DNA from: Prosthecomicrobium pneumaticum
GTDB taxonomy: Bacteria > Pseudomonadota > Alphaproteobacteria > Rhizobiales > Kaistiaceae
Assembly (NCBI RefSeq): GCF_014199915.1
Contig: NZ_JACHOO010000005.1
Location: 1 to 64,000 of the forward strand
DNA length: 64,000 bases
Reading direction: 5' to 3'
A program made the position numbers and the translations under genes. Numbering within the stretch: the first letter of the stretch is position 1; each line of letters begins with the position of its first letter. This document shows, in pieces, positions 1 through 7,427 of this stretch. Under the pieces are notes generated by a model. That model was not told where the DNA came from, ran no database searches, and saw only the letters and a list, made by a program, of their open reading frames with translations.

Positions 1-94
1 CCTCGCCGACCGCCTCCACCCGGATCGTCGGCGTCCGCCGAACATAGGGCGCCAGCCGCGCGGCCGCCGCCTCGATCTCCGCGAGGCCGATCAT
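1..94 (-). CDS. Threonine/serine dehydratase-like PLP enzyme, N-terminus only
   Basis: Only the first 31 codons are inside the window; the gene continues beyond position 1. The start ATG overlaps the TGA of the upstream deacylase (ATGA), so the two are translationally coupled. The visible start, MIGLAEIEAAAARLAPYVRR followed by TPTIRVEAVGE, is the usual N-terminus of fold-type II PLP threonine/serine dehydratases. Pairing of such a dehydratase with a DoeB/EutE-type deacylase is known from ectoine/hydroxyectoine catabolism, where the dehydratase is called EutB. That assignment is inferred from context and not proved by 31 residues. Confidence 0.6.
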   Translation of the reverse strand, partial: MIGLAEIEAAAARLAPYVRRTPTIRVEAVGE

Positions 95-1179
95 GCGAAC
101 GCCCTCCGATAGGGCGCCGCGACGACGAGGCAGCAATTGCCCGGCTTCACCCGGCCCGGCTGGCGGCGGCCATAGAGGATGCCGTCATGGCCATAGGCGA
201 GTTCGACCGGCCGCTTCGCCGGATCGTTGAGGAAGTGGATGCGGCCCGCCGGCTGGCCGGCCGAGACCGGCGTGCCATTGGCATGGAAGGGCTCGAACAC
301 GCCGTCCTCGGTCGCGAGCACGAAGCCGTCCTGGCCGGGAATCTCGTAGAGCTTGGGCTCGTGGCGGAGCGGCGCGGCGTCTTCCGGCGGCAGCACGCCG
401 AGATGGGAGAGCACGTTGCGGGTGCCGCGCCGGCAGATGTCGAGCGCGTCGAGCGAGACCGTCCCGCCGCCCGCCATCTCGGTGCCGACGACGGTGAGGC
501 CCGCCCGCGCCGCCGAGGCCGTGGCGGTGCGCGGGTCGCCGCGATTGTCGATGACGACGATCATCGGCGCGTCGAAGGCGGTGACGGCGGCGACGTTCTG
601 CGCGTGCTTCGCCGGATCGGCGACCGGCTCGATCACCGAGGAGGGGATCAGATCGAGCGAGGAGCCGCCGGAATGGAGATCGAGGAAGGCATCGCCGAGC
701 GGGAACAGCGCGTCGTTGACGAAGGCCGAGATCTGCTGCGTCGCCGTGCCGTTCGCATCGCCGGGGAAGGTGCGGTTCATGTTGAGCCCGTCGATCGGCG
801 AAGTCCGGGTCGCGGCCATCACCGCCGGCAGGTTGATCGCCGGCACGAAGATCAGCCGGCCGGAGACGCGGCCGGGATCGAGATCGCGGATCATCTCGCC
901 GAGCGCGATCGGCCCCTCATATTCGTCGCCGTGATTGCCGCCCTCGAGGATGACGGTCGGCCCCTCGCCGTTCTTGATCACCGCGAGCGGAATGCGGATC
1001 ACGCCCCAGGCGTCGTCATGCGCCGAGAGCGGCAGGTGGAAGAAGCCGGTCTGCTTGCCGTCCTTCTCGAAATCCACCGTGCACTGCGTCGAGGCACTGG
1101 CCTTCCTCTTCGCCTGCGCTGCGGAGGAGAAGGAAGCGGGACGGTCCGGCGCCGCGGCGGGAGAGCGTTCTTCTATCAT
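91..1179 (-). CDS. Succinylglutamate desuccinylase/aspartoacylase (M14) family deacylase, DoeB/EutE-like
   Basis: A 362-residue zinc deacylase that probably removes an N-acyl group from an amino acid. Visible motifs are the zinc site GGNHGDE (His83, Glu86), NMNR (133-136) and the third ligand DLHSGG (His169). The segment NGEGPTVILEGGNHGDEYEG closely resembles N-acetyl-diaminobutyrate deacetylase DoeB/EutE of ectoine breakdown, but EctD/DoeA/EutC partners are not visible, so the substrate is unproven. It is divergent from the IclR gene and its stop overlaps the next start (ATGA). Oddity: the first ATG lies inside the 35-bp IclR-type element and has no Shine-Dalgarno, so the message may be leaderless or the true start lies further in. 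Confidence 0.75.
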   Translation of the reverse strand: MIEERSPAAAPDRPASFSSAAQAKRKASASTQCTVDFEKDGKQTGFFHLPLSAHDDAWGVIRIPLAVIKNGEGPTVILEGGNHGDEYEGPIALGEMIRDLDPGRVSGRLIFVPAINLPAVMAATRTSPIDGLNMNRTFPGDANGTATQQISAFVNDALFPLGDAFLDLHSGGSSLDLIPSSVIEPVADPAKHAQNVAAVTAFDAPMIVVIDNRGDPRTATASAARAGLTVVGTEMAGGGTVSLDALDICRRGTRNVLSHLGVLPPEDAAPLRHEPKLYEIPGQDGFVLATEDGVFEPFHANGTPVSAGQPAGRIHFLNDPAKRPVELAYGHDGILYGRRQPGRVKPGNCCLVVAAPYRRAFA

Positions 1180-1207
1180 TTATGATATCTGCCATTTATA
1201 TTTGATA
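1173..1207. promoter_or_regulatory. Putative IclR operator, copy 1
   Basis: A 35-bp AT-rich element beginning CTATCATTTATGATA and ending CATTTATATTTGATA. Its left part contains the palindrome TATCATTTATGATA, and the outer CTATCA/TGATAG ends are inverted. An element of the same length and spacing lies at 7293-7327. It sits between the deacylase and the IclR gene and covers the deacylase start codon, so the adjacent IclR protein is the likely ligand. Confidence 0.6.
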
Positions 1208-1282
1208 GGAATGCGCCGGTGGCGCGGCGGGCTTGCGCGGCCCGGTCCGCCCGGCGGAGAGTGGCGCAGCAGGAGGCGGCGG

Positions 1283-2164
1283 ATGGATTCGAAGCCGGCG
1301 AAGCCGAAGCGGTCGGCCGCGTCGCGGGGTGCGGCGGGCCATGGCGACGGGGCGAAGGGGGCGGCGAAGCCGGCGCCCGCGCCGAAGCCCGCCTACAGCG
1401 CGCCCGCGCTCGAGAAGGGGCTCGACGTGATCGAGCTGCTCGCCAGCCTCTCCGAGGGCGTGACGCCGAGCCAGATCGCCCAGCGCCTCGGCCGCTCGCT
1501 GCAGGAGGTCTACCGCGTCGTCGTTGCGCTCGAGCGGCGCGGCTATCTCGTCCGGCCGCCGGGCGAGGAGGCGCTGATCCTCTCGATGCGCCTGTTCGAC
1601 CTCGCCTCCCGCGTGCCGCCGCTCCGCCGGCTCGTCGACGTCGCCTGGCCGATCATGAACCGGCTGTCGATCGAGACCTACCAGGCGGTGCATCTCGCCG
1701 TGCTCGACGGCCTGTCGATCCGTGTCGTCAGCCAGGTCGACAGCCCGGCGCCGCTCGGCTTCCGGCTGCGCGTCGGCACGCAGAACCCGGCCGAGAAGAC
1801 CGCCTCCGGCCGCCTCCTGATGGCCTACCAGCAGCCGGCGGTCGAGGACTGGCTCTATGGCGCGATCGCGCAGAAGGACCCGAAGGCCGACATCGGCGCG
1901 CTGCAGGCCCGCGTCGCGGCGATCCGCGCCCGCGGCTGGGAGATGATCGAGGGCGAGCAGCTGAAGGGCATCGTCGATGTGAGCTTCCCGATCCTCTCCT
2001 CCTCGGGCTTCGCCTTCGCGGTGATCACCATGCCCTTCCTCTCCTCGGCGATGGAGCGGATGCCGGTCGATGCCGCGAGCCGCGTTCTGTTCGAGGCGGC
2101 CTCCGAGATCACGGCCCTCCTCGGCGGCACCCTCGAACGCCCGCGCTTCCCGCTCGGCAGCTGA
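1283..2164 (+). CDS. IclR family transcriptional regulator
   Basis: A 293-residue DNA-binding regulator. A charged, Lys/Pro/Ala-rich N-terminal tail (about 40 residues) precedes a winged helix-turn-helix (YSAPALEKGLDVIELLASL, then TPSQIAQRLGRSLQEVYRVV, about residues 38-75). The IclR effector-binding domain follows (ETYQAVHLAVLDG to the end), including the conserved KTASGRLLMA segment. The start was chosen because AGGAGG lies 6 nt upstream of this ATG; in-frame upstream ATGs lack it. The protein probably controls the divergent deacylase/dehydratase pair and, through a matching element at 7293-7327, the sugar uptake locus. Effector unknown. Confidence 0.9.
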   Translation: MDSKPAKPKRSAASRGAAGHGDGAKGAAKPAPAPKPAYSAPALEKGLDVIELLASLSEGVTPSQIAQRLGRSLQEVYRVVVALERRGYLVRPPGEEALILSMRLFDLASRVPPLRRLVDVAWPIMNRLSIETYQAVHLAVLDGLSIRVVSQVDSPAPLGFRLRVGTQNPAEKTASGRLLMAYQQPAVEDWLYGAIAQKDPKADIGALQARVAAIRARGWEMIEGEQLKGIVDVSFPILSSSGFAFAVITMPFLSSAMERMPVDAASRVLFEAASEITALLGGTLERPRFPLGS

Positions 2165-2262
2165 AGCGGCCGCCTCCCCTTCTCCCGCGGGCGGGAGAGG
2201 GGATGCCGGACCGGCGAGCGGAGATGGCTGCCCGCCATACGGAGACGACCGCTCGGCAGCTG

Positions 2263-2575
2263 AAGCGGCGGCCTTCCCCCTCTCCCGCTCGCGGGAGAGG
2301 GCCGGGGTGAGGGTGAAAGAGGCCGCAGCCGGACAGCCGGGTGTCGACGAAGGGAAGACCCTCACCCTGCCCTCTCCCGCGGGCGGGAGAGGGTGTCCCC
2401 GGCCTGTGCGCTGAGATGATCGGCCAGCACACAAAGCGGCGGCCCTCCCCCTCTCCCGCCCGCGGGAGAGGGCCGGGGTGAGGGTGAAAGAGGCCGCAGC
2501 CGGACCGTCGGGTGGGAGCGAAGGGAAGACCCTCACCCTGCCCTCTCCCGCGAGCGGGACGGCGGATCCCCGGCC
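2263..2575. repeat. Two 142-bp direct repeat units built from REP-like palindromes
   Basis: Units at 2263-2404 and 2434-2575 are near-identical copies offset by 171 bp. Each starts AAGCGGCGGCC, contains the hairpin CCCTCTCCCGC/GCGGGAGAGGG, then GGGTGAGGGTGAAAGAGGCC, then a second hairpin, and ends CCCCGGCC. A third, partial copy at about 2164-2200 begins right at the IclR stop, and its leading bases CGGCAGCTGAAGCGGC recur at 2254-2269, so the end of the IclR gene has been duplicated too. The same hairpin recurs at 18028-18051. This fills the whole gap between the IclR gene and the mutarotase; no gene is visible in it. Confidence 0.8.
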
Positions 2576-2589
2576 GGAACGCAACACCG

Positions 2590-2937
2590 TCACGATCCGG
2601 CTCCGGCGAAGCGGAACACCTCGTCGAGCCAGAGCGGCTCGCCGTCTTCCGTCTGATAGCGCTCGAACAGCGGGAGGAGCGAGGCCGTCCAGGCCTTCTG
2701 GATCGCCGTCGCCGCCATGAAGGCGTTCGCGGCGGCGACGCCGTGCCGGGTGCGCATCCGGCCGACGACGATCTCGCCGTGCCGCCAGATGCGATAGTCC
2801 TCGATGCCCGCCGCGCCGATCGCCTCGAGCAGTTCCGGCCAGACCGCAGCGTGGCGCCGGTCGTATTCCGGCCCGGCGCCCGGCTTCAGGTGGTAGACGA
2901 ACTGCACATAGTCGCCGGGGGCGCTGTCGCGGCTCAT
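2590..2937 (-). CDS. L-rhamnose mutarotase (RhaM) family protein
   Basis: A 115-residue dimeric alpha/beta-barrel-like protein of the RhaM family, which interconverts anomers of L-rhamnose-type sugars. Recognisable features are the N-terminal QFVYHLKPGAGPEYDRRHAAVWPEL pattern (His near residue 29, Tyr 25), IEDYRIWRHG in the middle, and the C-terminal WLDEVFRF. It is the last gene of the importer operon, its ATG overlapping the TGA of permease 2. Membership in this family suggests that the imported sugar is a rhamnose- or fucose-like deoxyhexose, but such proteins also accompany other sugars. Confidence 0.8.
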   Translation of the reverse strand: MSRDSAPGDYVQFVYHLKPGAGPEYDRRHAAVWPELLEAIGAAGIEDYRIWRHGEIVVGRMRTRHGVAAANAFMAATAIQKAWTASLLPLFERYQTEDGEPLWLDEVFRFAGAGS

Positions 2938-3821
2938 CGCACAGCCCCCGCGATCGCGCCGGAGAGGATCTGGCGCTGGAACACGAAATAGACGAGCACG
3001 ACCGGCGCGAGCGCGATGACGAGGCCGGCCGAGACGAGCGGGATCGAAACGTCGTACTGGCCCGACAGGAGCGAGACGCCGACCATCAGCGTCTTGTTGT
3101 CCGAGCCGCCCATGATGACGAGCGGCAAGAGCAGGTCGTTCCACATCCAGACGAAGTTGAGGATCGAGATCGCCGCGATCGCCGGAAGCGAGACCGGCAG
3201 CATGATCGAGAACAGGATGCGCAGTTCGCCCGCACCGTCGAGCCGCGCCGCCTCGATCAGATCGTCCGGCACCGCGCGGAAATAGGCGGCGAGCAGATAG
3301 GTGCCGAGCGGCAGGCCGAAGGCGGCATAGGTGAAGATCAGCCCCTGATAGGTGCCGCCCATGCCGAAGGTCAGGATCGTTTCGTAGAGCGGGTAGATGA
3401 TGACCTGGCTCGGGATGACGAGCATCGCGATGATGAAGAGGAAGATGAGATTGCCGCCCCTGATGCGCAGCTTGGTCACGGCATAGGCGAGGAAGAGCGC
3501 GGCGACGGTGGAGATCAGGAGACCGCCGGCCGTGGTGACGACGCTGTTGAGGAGCAGCCGCGGCACGTTCATCCGTTCGAAGGCGGCGACATAGTTGTCG
3601 AGCGTCAGGTCGGCGGTGAAGCCGAGCGGGTTCTGCGCGAAATCACTGCGGCTCTTCAGCGAGGTGAGCAGGGTGAAGAACAGCGGATAGAGCGTCGCCA
3701 CCGCGAGCACGGTGAGGAGAAGGGTGACGAGCCATCGGCCGAGCGCGGAGGCGCCGAAAAGGGCGGAGCGGGCCGGCATCGCCGGCGCGGCGGCCGCGAC
3801 GGGGGAGGTTCGAACGCTCAT
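2934..3821 (-). CDS. Carbohydrate ABC transporter permease (MalG/UgpE type)
   Basis: A 295-residue inner-membrane subunit of a CUT1 sugar importer, with about six transmembrane helices. The cytoplasmic EAA loop reads EAARLDGAGELRILFSIMLP, where the missing ATPase would dock. Start and stop overlap the neighbouring genes by ATGA junctions (upstream permease and downstream mutarotase), so the operon is tightly coupled. A MalG-like periplasmic segment (SDFAQNPLGFTADLTLDNYV) follows the first helix. No ATP-binding subunit is encoded in this cluster. Confidence 0.9.
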   Translation of the reverse strand: MSVRTSPVAAAAPAMPARSALFGASALGRWLVTLLLTVLAVATLYPLFFTLLTSLKSRSDFAQNPLGFTADLTLDNYVAAFERMNVPRLLLNSVVTTAGGLLISTVAALFLAYAVTKLRIRGGNLIFLFIIAMLVIPSQVIIYPLYETILTFGMGGTYQGLIFTYAAFGLPLGTYLLAAYFRAVPDDLIEAARLDGAGELRILFSIMLPVSLPAIAAISILNFVWMWNDLLLPLVIMGGSDNKTLMVGVSLLSGQYDVSIPLVSAGLVIALAPVVLVYFVFQRQILSGAIAGAVR

Positions 3822-4759
3822 CGCGCCTTCGCCTTTCCTTCGGCATACATCCGCTTCACCACCAGCGCCGAGACGAGCGCGACGAAGACGAACAGCGCCA
3901 TGCCGATCGCCGCGCCCGTGCCGCGGTCGAGGAACTGGAAGGTGGTGGTGAAAACGAGATATTCGGGCAGCACGGTCGCGCTGCCGGGCCCGCCGCGCGT
4001 CAGCGCGTAAATGAGGGGGAACATCCAGATCAGGATGCCCGAGGTGCACAGCACCGTCCAATAGCCGATCACCGGCTTCAGGAGCGGGATCACGATCGAA
4101 ACGAGCATGCGCCAGAAACCGGCACCGTCGAGCCTCGCTGCCTCGAGCACCTCCTCGGACAGCGTCGCGAGGCCCGAGAGATAGGTGAGCACGCCGAGGC
4201 CGAAGAAGCTCCACAGCGCCACCGCGGTCAGCGAGAGCAGCGCGCTCGTCGGGCCGTTCAGCCACTCGATCGCGAGCGGCGCCAGGCCGACCGCGGTGAG
4301 CAGCGCGTTGAGCGGACCCTCCGGCGCCAGGATCTGGCGGAACATGATGCCGACGACGATCGGGGCGATCATGTAGGGGAGAAAGAAGGCGGCCCGGAAG
4401 ATCGTCCAGCCCGGCGATCTCTGGAAGATCAGGAAGGCGAGCACGAGCGGCAGCACGATCCACACCGGCAGGGTCGCGAAGGCGACGAGCGCGTTGCGGA
4501 AGGAATCGGCGACCGCCGGGTCGGCGATCATGCGGCGGTAATTGGCGAGCCCCGCGAAGGTCGGATCCTCGAAGCCCCGTGTCTCGTAGAGGCTGAGGAC
4601 GAAGCCGCGGATGAGCGGCACGAGCTTGAAGAGGATGGCGAGCGCCAGCCCCGGCAGCACGAAGAGGATGCCGATCAGAAGCTCGCGGCGCATCAGCGGA
4701 CGCTTCCGCGACGTCTTGCGCACGCGCGGCGGCGCGGCGGCAGGGGAGGCTGCGACCAT
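3818..4759 (-). CDS. Carbohydrate ABC transporter permease (MalF/UgpA type)
   Basis: A 313-residue partner permease. A basic, Pro/Ala-rich cytoplasmic tail of about 25 residues precedes the first helix (LLIGILFVLPGLALAILF). The EAA loop EAARLDGAGFWRMLVSIVIP sits near residue 215. It overlaps permease 2 by 4 nt and lies 61 bp downstream of the binding-protein gene. GAGG lies about 9 nt upstream of the chosen ATG; a second in-frame Met (MRRELLIG) near residue 23 is a possible alternative start. Confidence 0.9.
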   Translation of the reverse strand: MVAASPAAAPPRVRKTSRKRPLMRRELLIGILFVLPGLALAILFKLVPLIRGFVLSLYETRGFEDPTFAGLANYRRMIADPAVADSFRNALVAFATLPVWIVLPLVLAFLIFQRSPGWTIFRAAFFLPYMIAPIVVGIMFRQILAPEGPLNALLTAVGLAPLAIEWLNGPTSALLSLTAVALWSFFGLGVLTYLSGLATLSEEVLEAARLDGAGFWRMLVSIVIPLLKPVIGYWTVLCTSGILIWMFPLIYALTRGGPGSATVLPEYLVFTTTFQFLDRGTGAAIGMALFVFVALVSALVVKRMYAEGKAKAR

Positions 4760-4820
4760 CGCGAAGGACCTCGTCGGAGAAGAGGGCGGGGAGGCGCGGC
4801 GACGCCTCCCCGGATCGGCG

Positions 4821-6122
4821 TCAGCGCTTCGATGGGCTCGCCTCGAGCGCCGCCTGCATGCGGGCGGTCCAGTCGTCGACCGTCAGCCGGCCGAGCGCGA
4901 CCTCCTGCCAGCCGCGGGCGAGCGCGTCCGCTTCCTGGCCGGAGAGGAGAACGCCGGAATGAAGCGTCGGCTTCTTGATGATCTCGAGGATCTGCGACAG
5001 CGCCTCCGACTTCGGCAGCGACGCGGGGTCGACGTTCTTGTTGAGCGAGATGCCGCCGGCGACCGTGCTCAGGAGCGTGGCGTTCTCGGTGCTCGCCATG
5101 AACTTCACGAACTTGAACGCCGCCTCCTTCTTGCTGCTCCAGGAGGTGACGCCGAACACCGAGCTCTCGATGCCGGAGAAGCTCTGCGCGAGCGGGGCGT
5201 CGGCGACGAGCGTCGGCCAGCGCATCGCGCCGACATTCTCGTCGCCGAGCGCCGCGCCGAAGGCCGACCAGTTGACCGCGTCCGAGATGATCGTGCCGGC
5301 AAAAGCCGCATTGCCGCTCTGGAAGATGTCGGCGCCGTCCGGCAGCATGGTGATCGACGGCGCCGAGGCGTTCGCCCAGCCCTTCTCGGTGATGCTGGCG
5401 AGGCCCTTCAGGACATTGACCATTTTCGGATCGGTCCAGGGCAGGCCGCCCGAGAGCATCGCCCGCATGTCCTCTTCGGTCAGATAGTTGCGGGCGATCT
5501 CGGGGAAGTCCCAATAGGCCGGGAAGATGCCCGACAGGCCGAGCGCCAGACAGGTCTTGCCGATCGCCTTCACCTTGGCGCAGGCGGCGTCCATCTCGTC
5601 CCAGGTCTTCGGCGGATTGGCGGGGTCGAGCCCGGCCTCCTTCAGCACCGCCTTGTTATAGTACATGACGTTGCCCTGATAGCCGAAGGGCAGGCCGTAG
5701 CAGGTCTTCGTGGTGTCGAAGCCGAGGCAGCCGCCGCTATAGGTGATCAGCTGTGCCTTCGCCTCGTCGAGCACGTCGGCGGGCAGCGGCTCATAGGCGA
5801 CGCGCCGGTCGAACAGTTCGAGACCGGCATTGTTCTCCATCACGTCGGGGCCGCTCTTCGTCGTGATGTAGGGACCCTGAACCTCCGGATAGCGGTCGAA
5901 GGGCACCGTCTCGAGCTCGACCTTGACGTCGGGATTGGCCTTCTCGAAGGCCGCGACGAGCTCGGTCCAGTATTTCGTGCCGCCGGGCTCCCAGTTGAGC
6001 ACGCGGATCGTCGTGACCTCCTCGGCCACGGCGCCCTGCAGCGTCGCCGCCAGGGCAAGCCCGGCACAGGCCAGCGAAAGGCCGCGCAGAAGACCGCGCA
6101 GGCGGCCGGTCGTCTCGATCAT
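4821..6122 (-). CDS. Extracellular sugar-binding protein of the ABC importer (family 1)
   Basis: A lipid-free periplasmic binding protein of about 433 residues. The N-terminus MIETTGRLRGLLRGLSLACA is a basic then hydrophobic signal peptide with a likely cut after AVA before EEVTTIRVLNW. The mature part shows the SBP-1 pattern (WTELVAAFEKANPDVKVELE, YGLPFGYQGNVMYYNKAVL, PKTWDEMDAAC). Three close ATGs exist (6137, 6128, 6122). The third was chosen because GAGGGA lies 7 nt before it. The adjacent permeases and glycoside-processing genes suggest an oligosaccharide or glycoside ligand. Confidence 0.88.
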   Translation of the reverse strand: MIETTGRLRGLLRGLSLACAGLALAATLQGAVAEEVTTIRVLNWEPGGTKYWTELVAAFEKANPDVKVELETVPFDRYPEVQGPYITTKSGPDVMENNAGLELFDRRVAYEPLPADVLDEAKAQLITYSGGCLGFDTTKTCYGLPFGYQGNVMYYNKAVLKEAGLDPANPPKTWDEMDAACAKVKAIGKTCLALGLSGIFPAYWDFPEIARNYLTEEDMRAMLSGGLPWTDPKMVNVLKGLASITEKGWANASAPSITMLPDGADIFQSGNAAFAGTIISDAVNWSAFGAALGDENVGAMRWPTLVADAPLAQSFSGIESSVFGVTSWSSKKEAAFKFVKFMASTENATLLSTVAGGISLNKNVDPASLPKSEALSQILEIIKKPTLHSGVLLSGQEADALARGWQEVALGRLTVDDWTARMQAALEASPSKR

Positions 6123-6193
6123 CGTCATTTCCCTCATCCCTCTCTCATTTCGCCGGCGGGGCTGTTCTTCTCGCGCCGGCGGTCGGCGGAAGT

Positions 6194-7264
6194 TCAGACC
6201 GGCTCCGGCACGACACCGCCTTGGCGGCTGGCGAGCAGGCAGGCATCGACGAGCGCCATCGTGCGCACCGAATCGTGCACGTCGGTGTCGAGCACGGCGT
6301 CCTCGCCGCCGACGAAGCGCTGCAGGTTCGACATCACGGCGCCGAAGGCGTCGGGCACCCGTTCTCCGACGAGCGGCACCGGCGTCCAGTCGCGGCCCTC
6401 CGTGATGATCTCGAGCTTTTCGGGGACCGGCTTCAGGTAGTCGATCAGATAGCCGAGCGTCAGATGCGCACAGCCCCTCGTGCCCTCGACGCGGATCGTC
6501 GCCTCGACGTGCTTCGGCCCGTAATTATAGGTGTGGTTGAGCGACAGGCAGCAGCGCGCCTTCGCGCCGAAATCGAGGATGATGCTGCTGCGCGCATCCT
6601 TGAGGTCGGGATAGCGCGGATGCGGCACCGCCTTCGCGTAGACGCTGTCCGGCTCGCCGAGGATCGAGCGGATCCAGTCGAGATAGTGGATCGAGTGGAG
6701 CGGGATCTCGACCGCGTGCATGCGCGGGATGAAGGCCCACATCTCCCAGGGCATATAGACGGCGAGCCGCACCTCGAGCTCGACCACGTCGCCGAGCAGG
6801 CCCTGCCGCACCGCATCGCGGATGGCGAGCATGGACGGCGTGAAGCGGAGCTGGAAATTGGTCGCCGCCGTGATCTTTCGCGCGTCGATCGCCGCGACGA
6901 TCGCCCGTGCGCCGGCGAGATCGGCGCCGAGCGGCTTCTGGATCAGCGCCGCCGCGCCCTCGGGCAGTCGCTCGACGGTGGCGAGGATCGCATCGGGCGG
7001 CAGGGCGAGGTCGAACACCGTGTCGGGCTCCCGCGCCGCGATCGCGGCCTCGAGGCTCGGATGGACGACCGGCACGCCGAAATCGGCGGCGAGCGCCTGC
7101 GCCTTCTGCGGATCGACATCGAACACGCCGGCGACCGGCAGGCCGATCTTGCGATAGGCCGGCAGATGCGCGTCCCGCACGATGCCGCCGGCACCGATGA
7201 TCGTGATCGGCCGCGGCTTCGAGGGAAGCGGCCAGGTTTGAGCGAGTTCGAGGCCGGCCTGCAT
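6194..7264 (-). CDS. Gfo/Idh/MocA family NAD(P)-dependent oxidoreductase
   Basis: A 356-residue sugar dehydrogenase. The Rossmann fold begins ITIIGAGGIVRDAHLPAYRKIG (about residues 20-40), followed by the family motif KPLGADLAGARAIV (here IQKPLG) and the C-terminal beta-sheet domain. Such enzymes typically oxidise C1 of a pyranose to a lactone or a ring hydroxyl to a ketone. The start was set at the ATG with GGGGAG 6 nt upstream; the longer reading would run into the regulatory element at 7293-7327. First gene of the minus-strand importer operon. Confidence 0.85.
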   Translation of the reverse strand: MQAGLELAQTWPLPSKPRPITIIGAGGIVRDAHLPAYRKIGLPVAGVFDVDPQKAQALAADFGVPVVHPSLEAAIAAREPDTVFDLALPPDAILATVERLPEGAAALIQKPLGADLAGARAIVAAIDARKITAATNFQLRFTPSMLAIRDAVRQGLLGDVVELEVRLAVYMPWEMWAFIPRMHAVEIPLHSIHYLDWIRSILGEPDSVYAKAVPHPRYPDLKDARSSIILDFGAKARCCLSLNHTYNYGPKHVEATIRVEGTRGCAHLTLGYLIDYLKPVPEKLEIITEGRDWTPVPLVGERVPDAFGAVMSNLQRFVGGEDAVLDTDVHDSVRTMALVDACLLASRQGGVVPEPV

Positions 7265-7292
7265 CGTCGTCTCCCCGGAAACGGCGTCGTCA

Positions 7293-7327
7293 CTATCACA
7301 TACGATAGACGACATTGATATTTGATA
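7293..7327. promoter_or_regulatory. Putative IclR operator, copy 2
   Basis: A 35-bp element starting CTATCACATACGATA and ending CATTGATATTTGATA. It aligns without gaps to the element at 1173-1207, most strongly in CTATCA, GATA and ATATTTGATA. It lies in the divergent promoter region between the Gfo/Idh gene (start 7264) and the glycosidase-like gene (start 7428), well placed to control both transcripts. Confidence 0.6.
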
Positions 7328-7427
7328 ATTGATGCGCGATCCTTGTCAAGGAAGTGCGAGGCAGGACCCGGAAGTGCGACACACGGCCCGGACGCGAAGC
7401 ACGGCGCATGGAGCGAGGGAGGGAAGG

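Noticed and set aside
2164-2580. CRISPR array
   Set aside because: Only two long composite units with internal palindromes, no regular short repeats with unique spacers and no cas genes.
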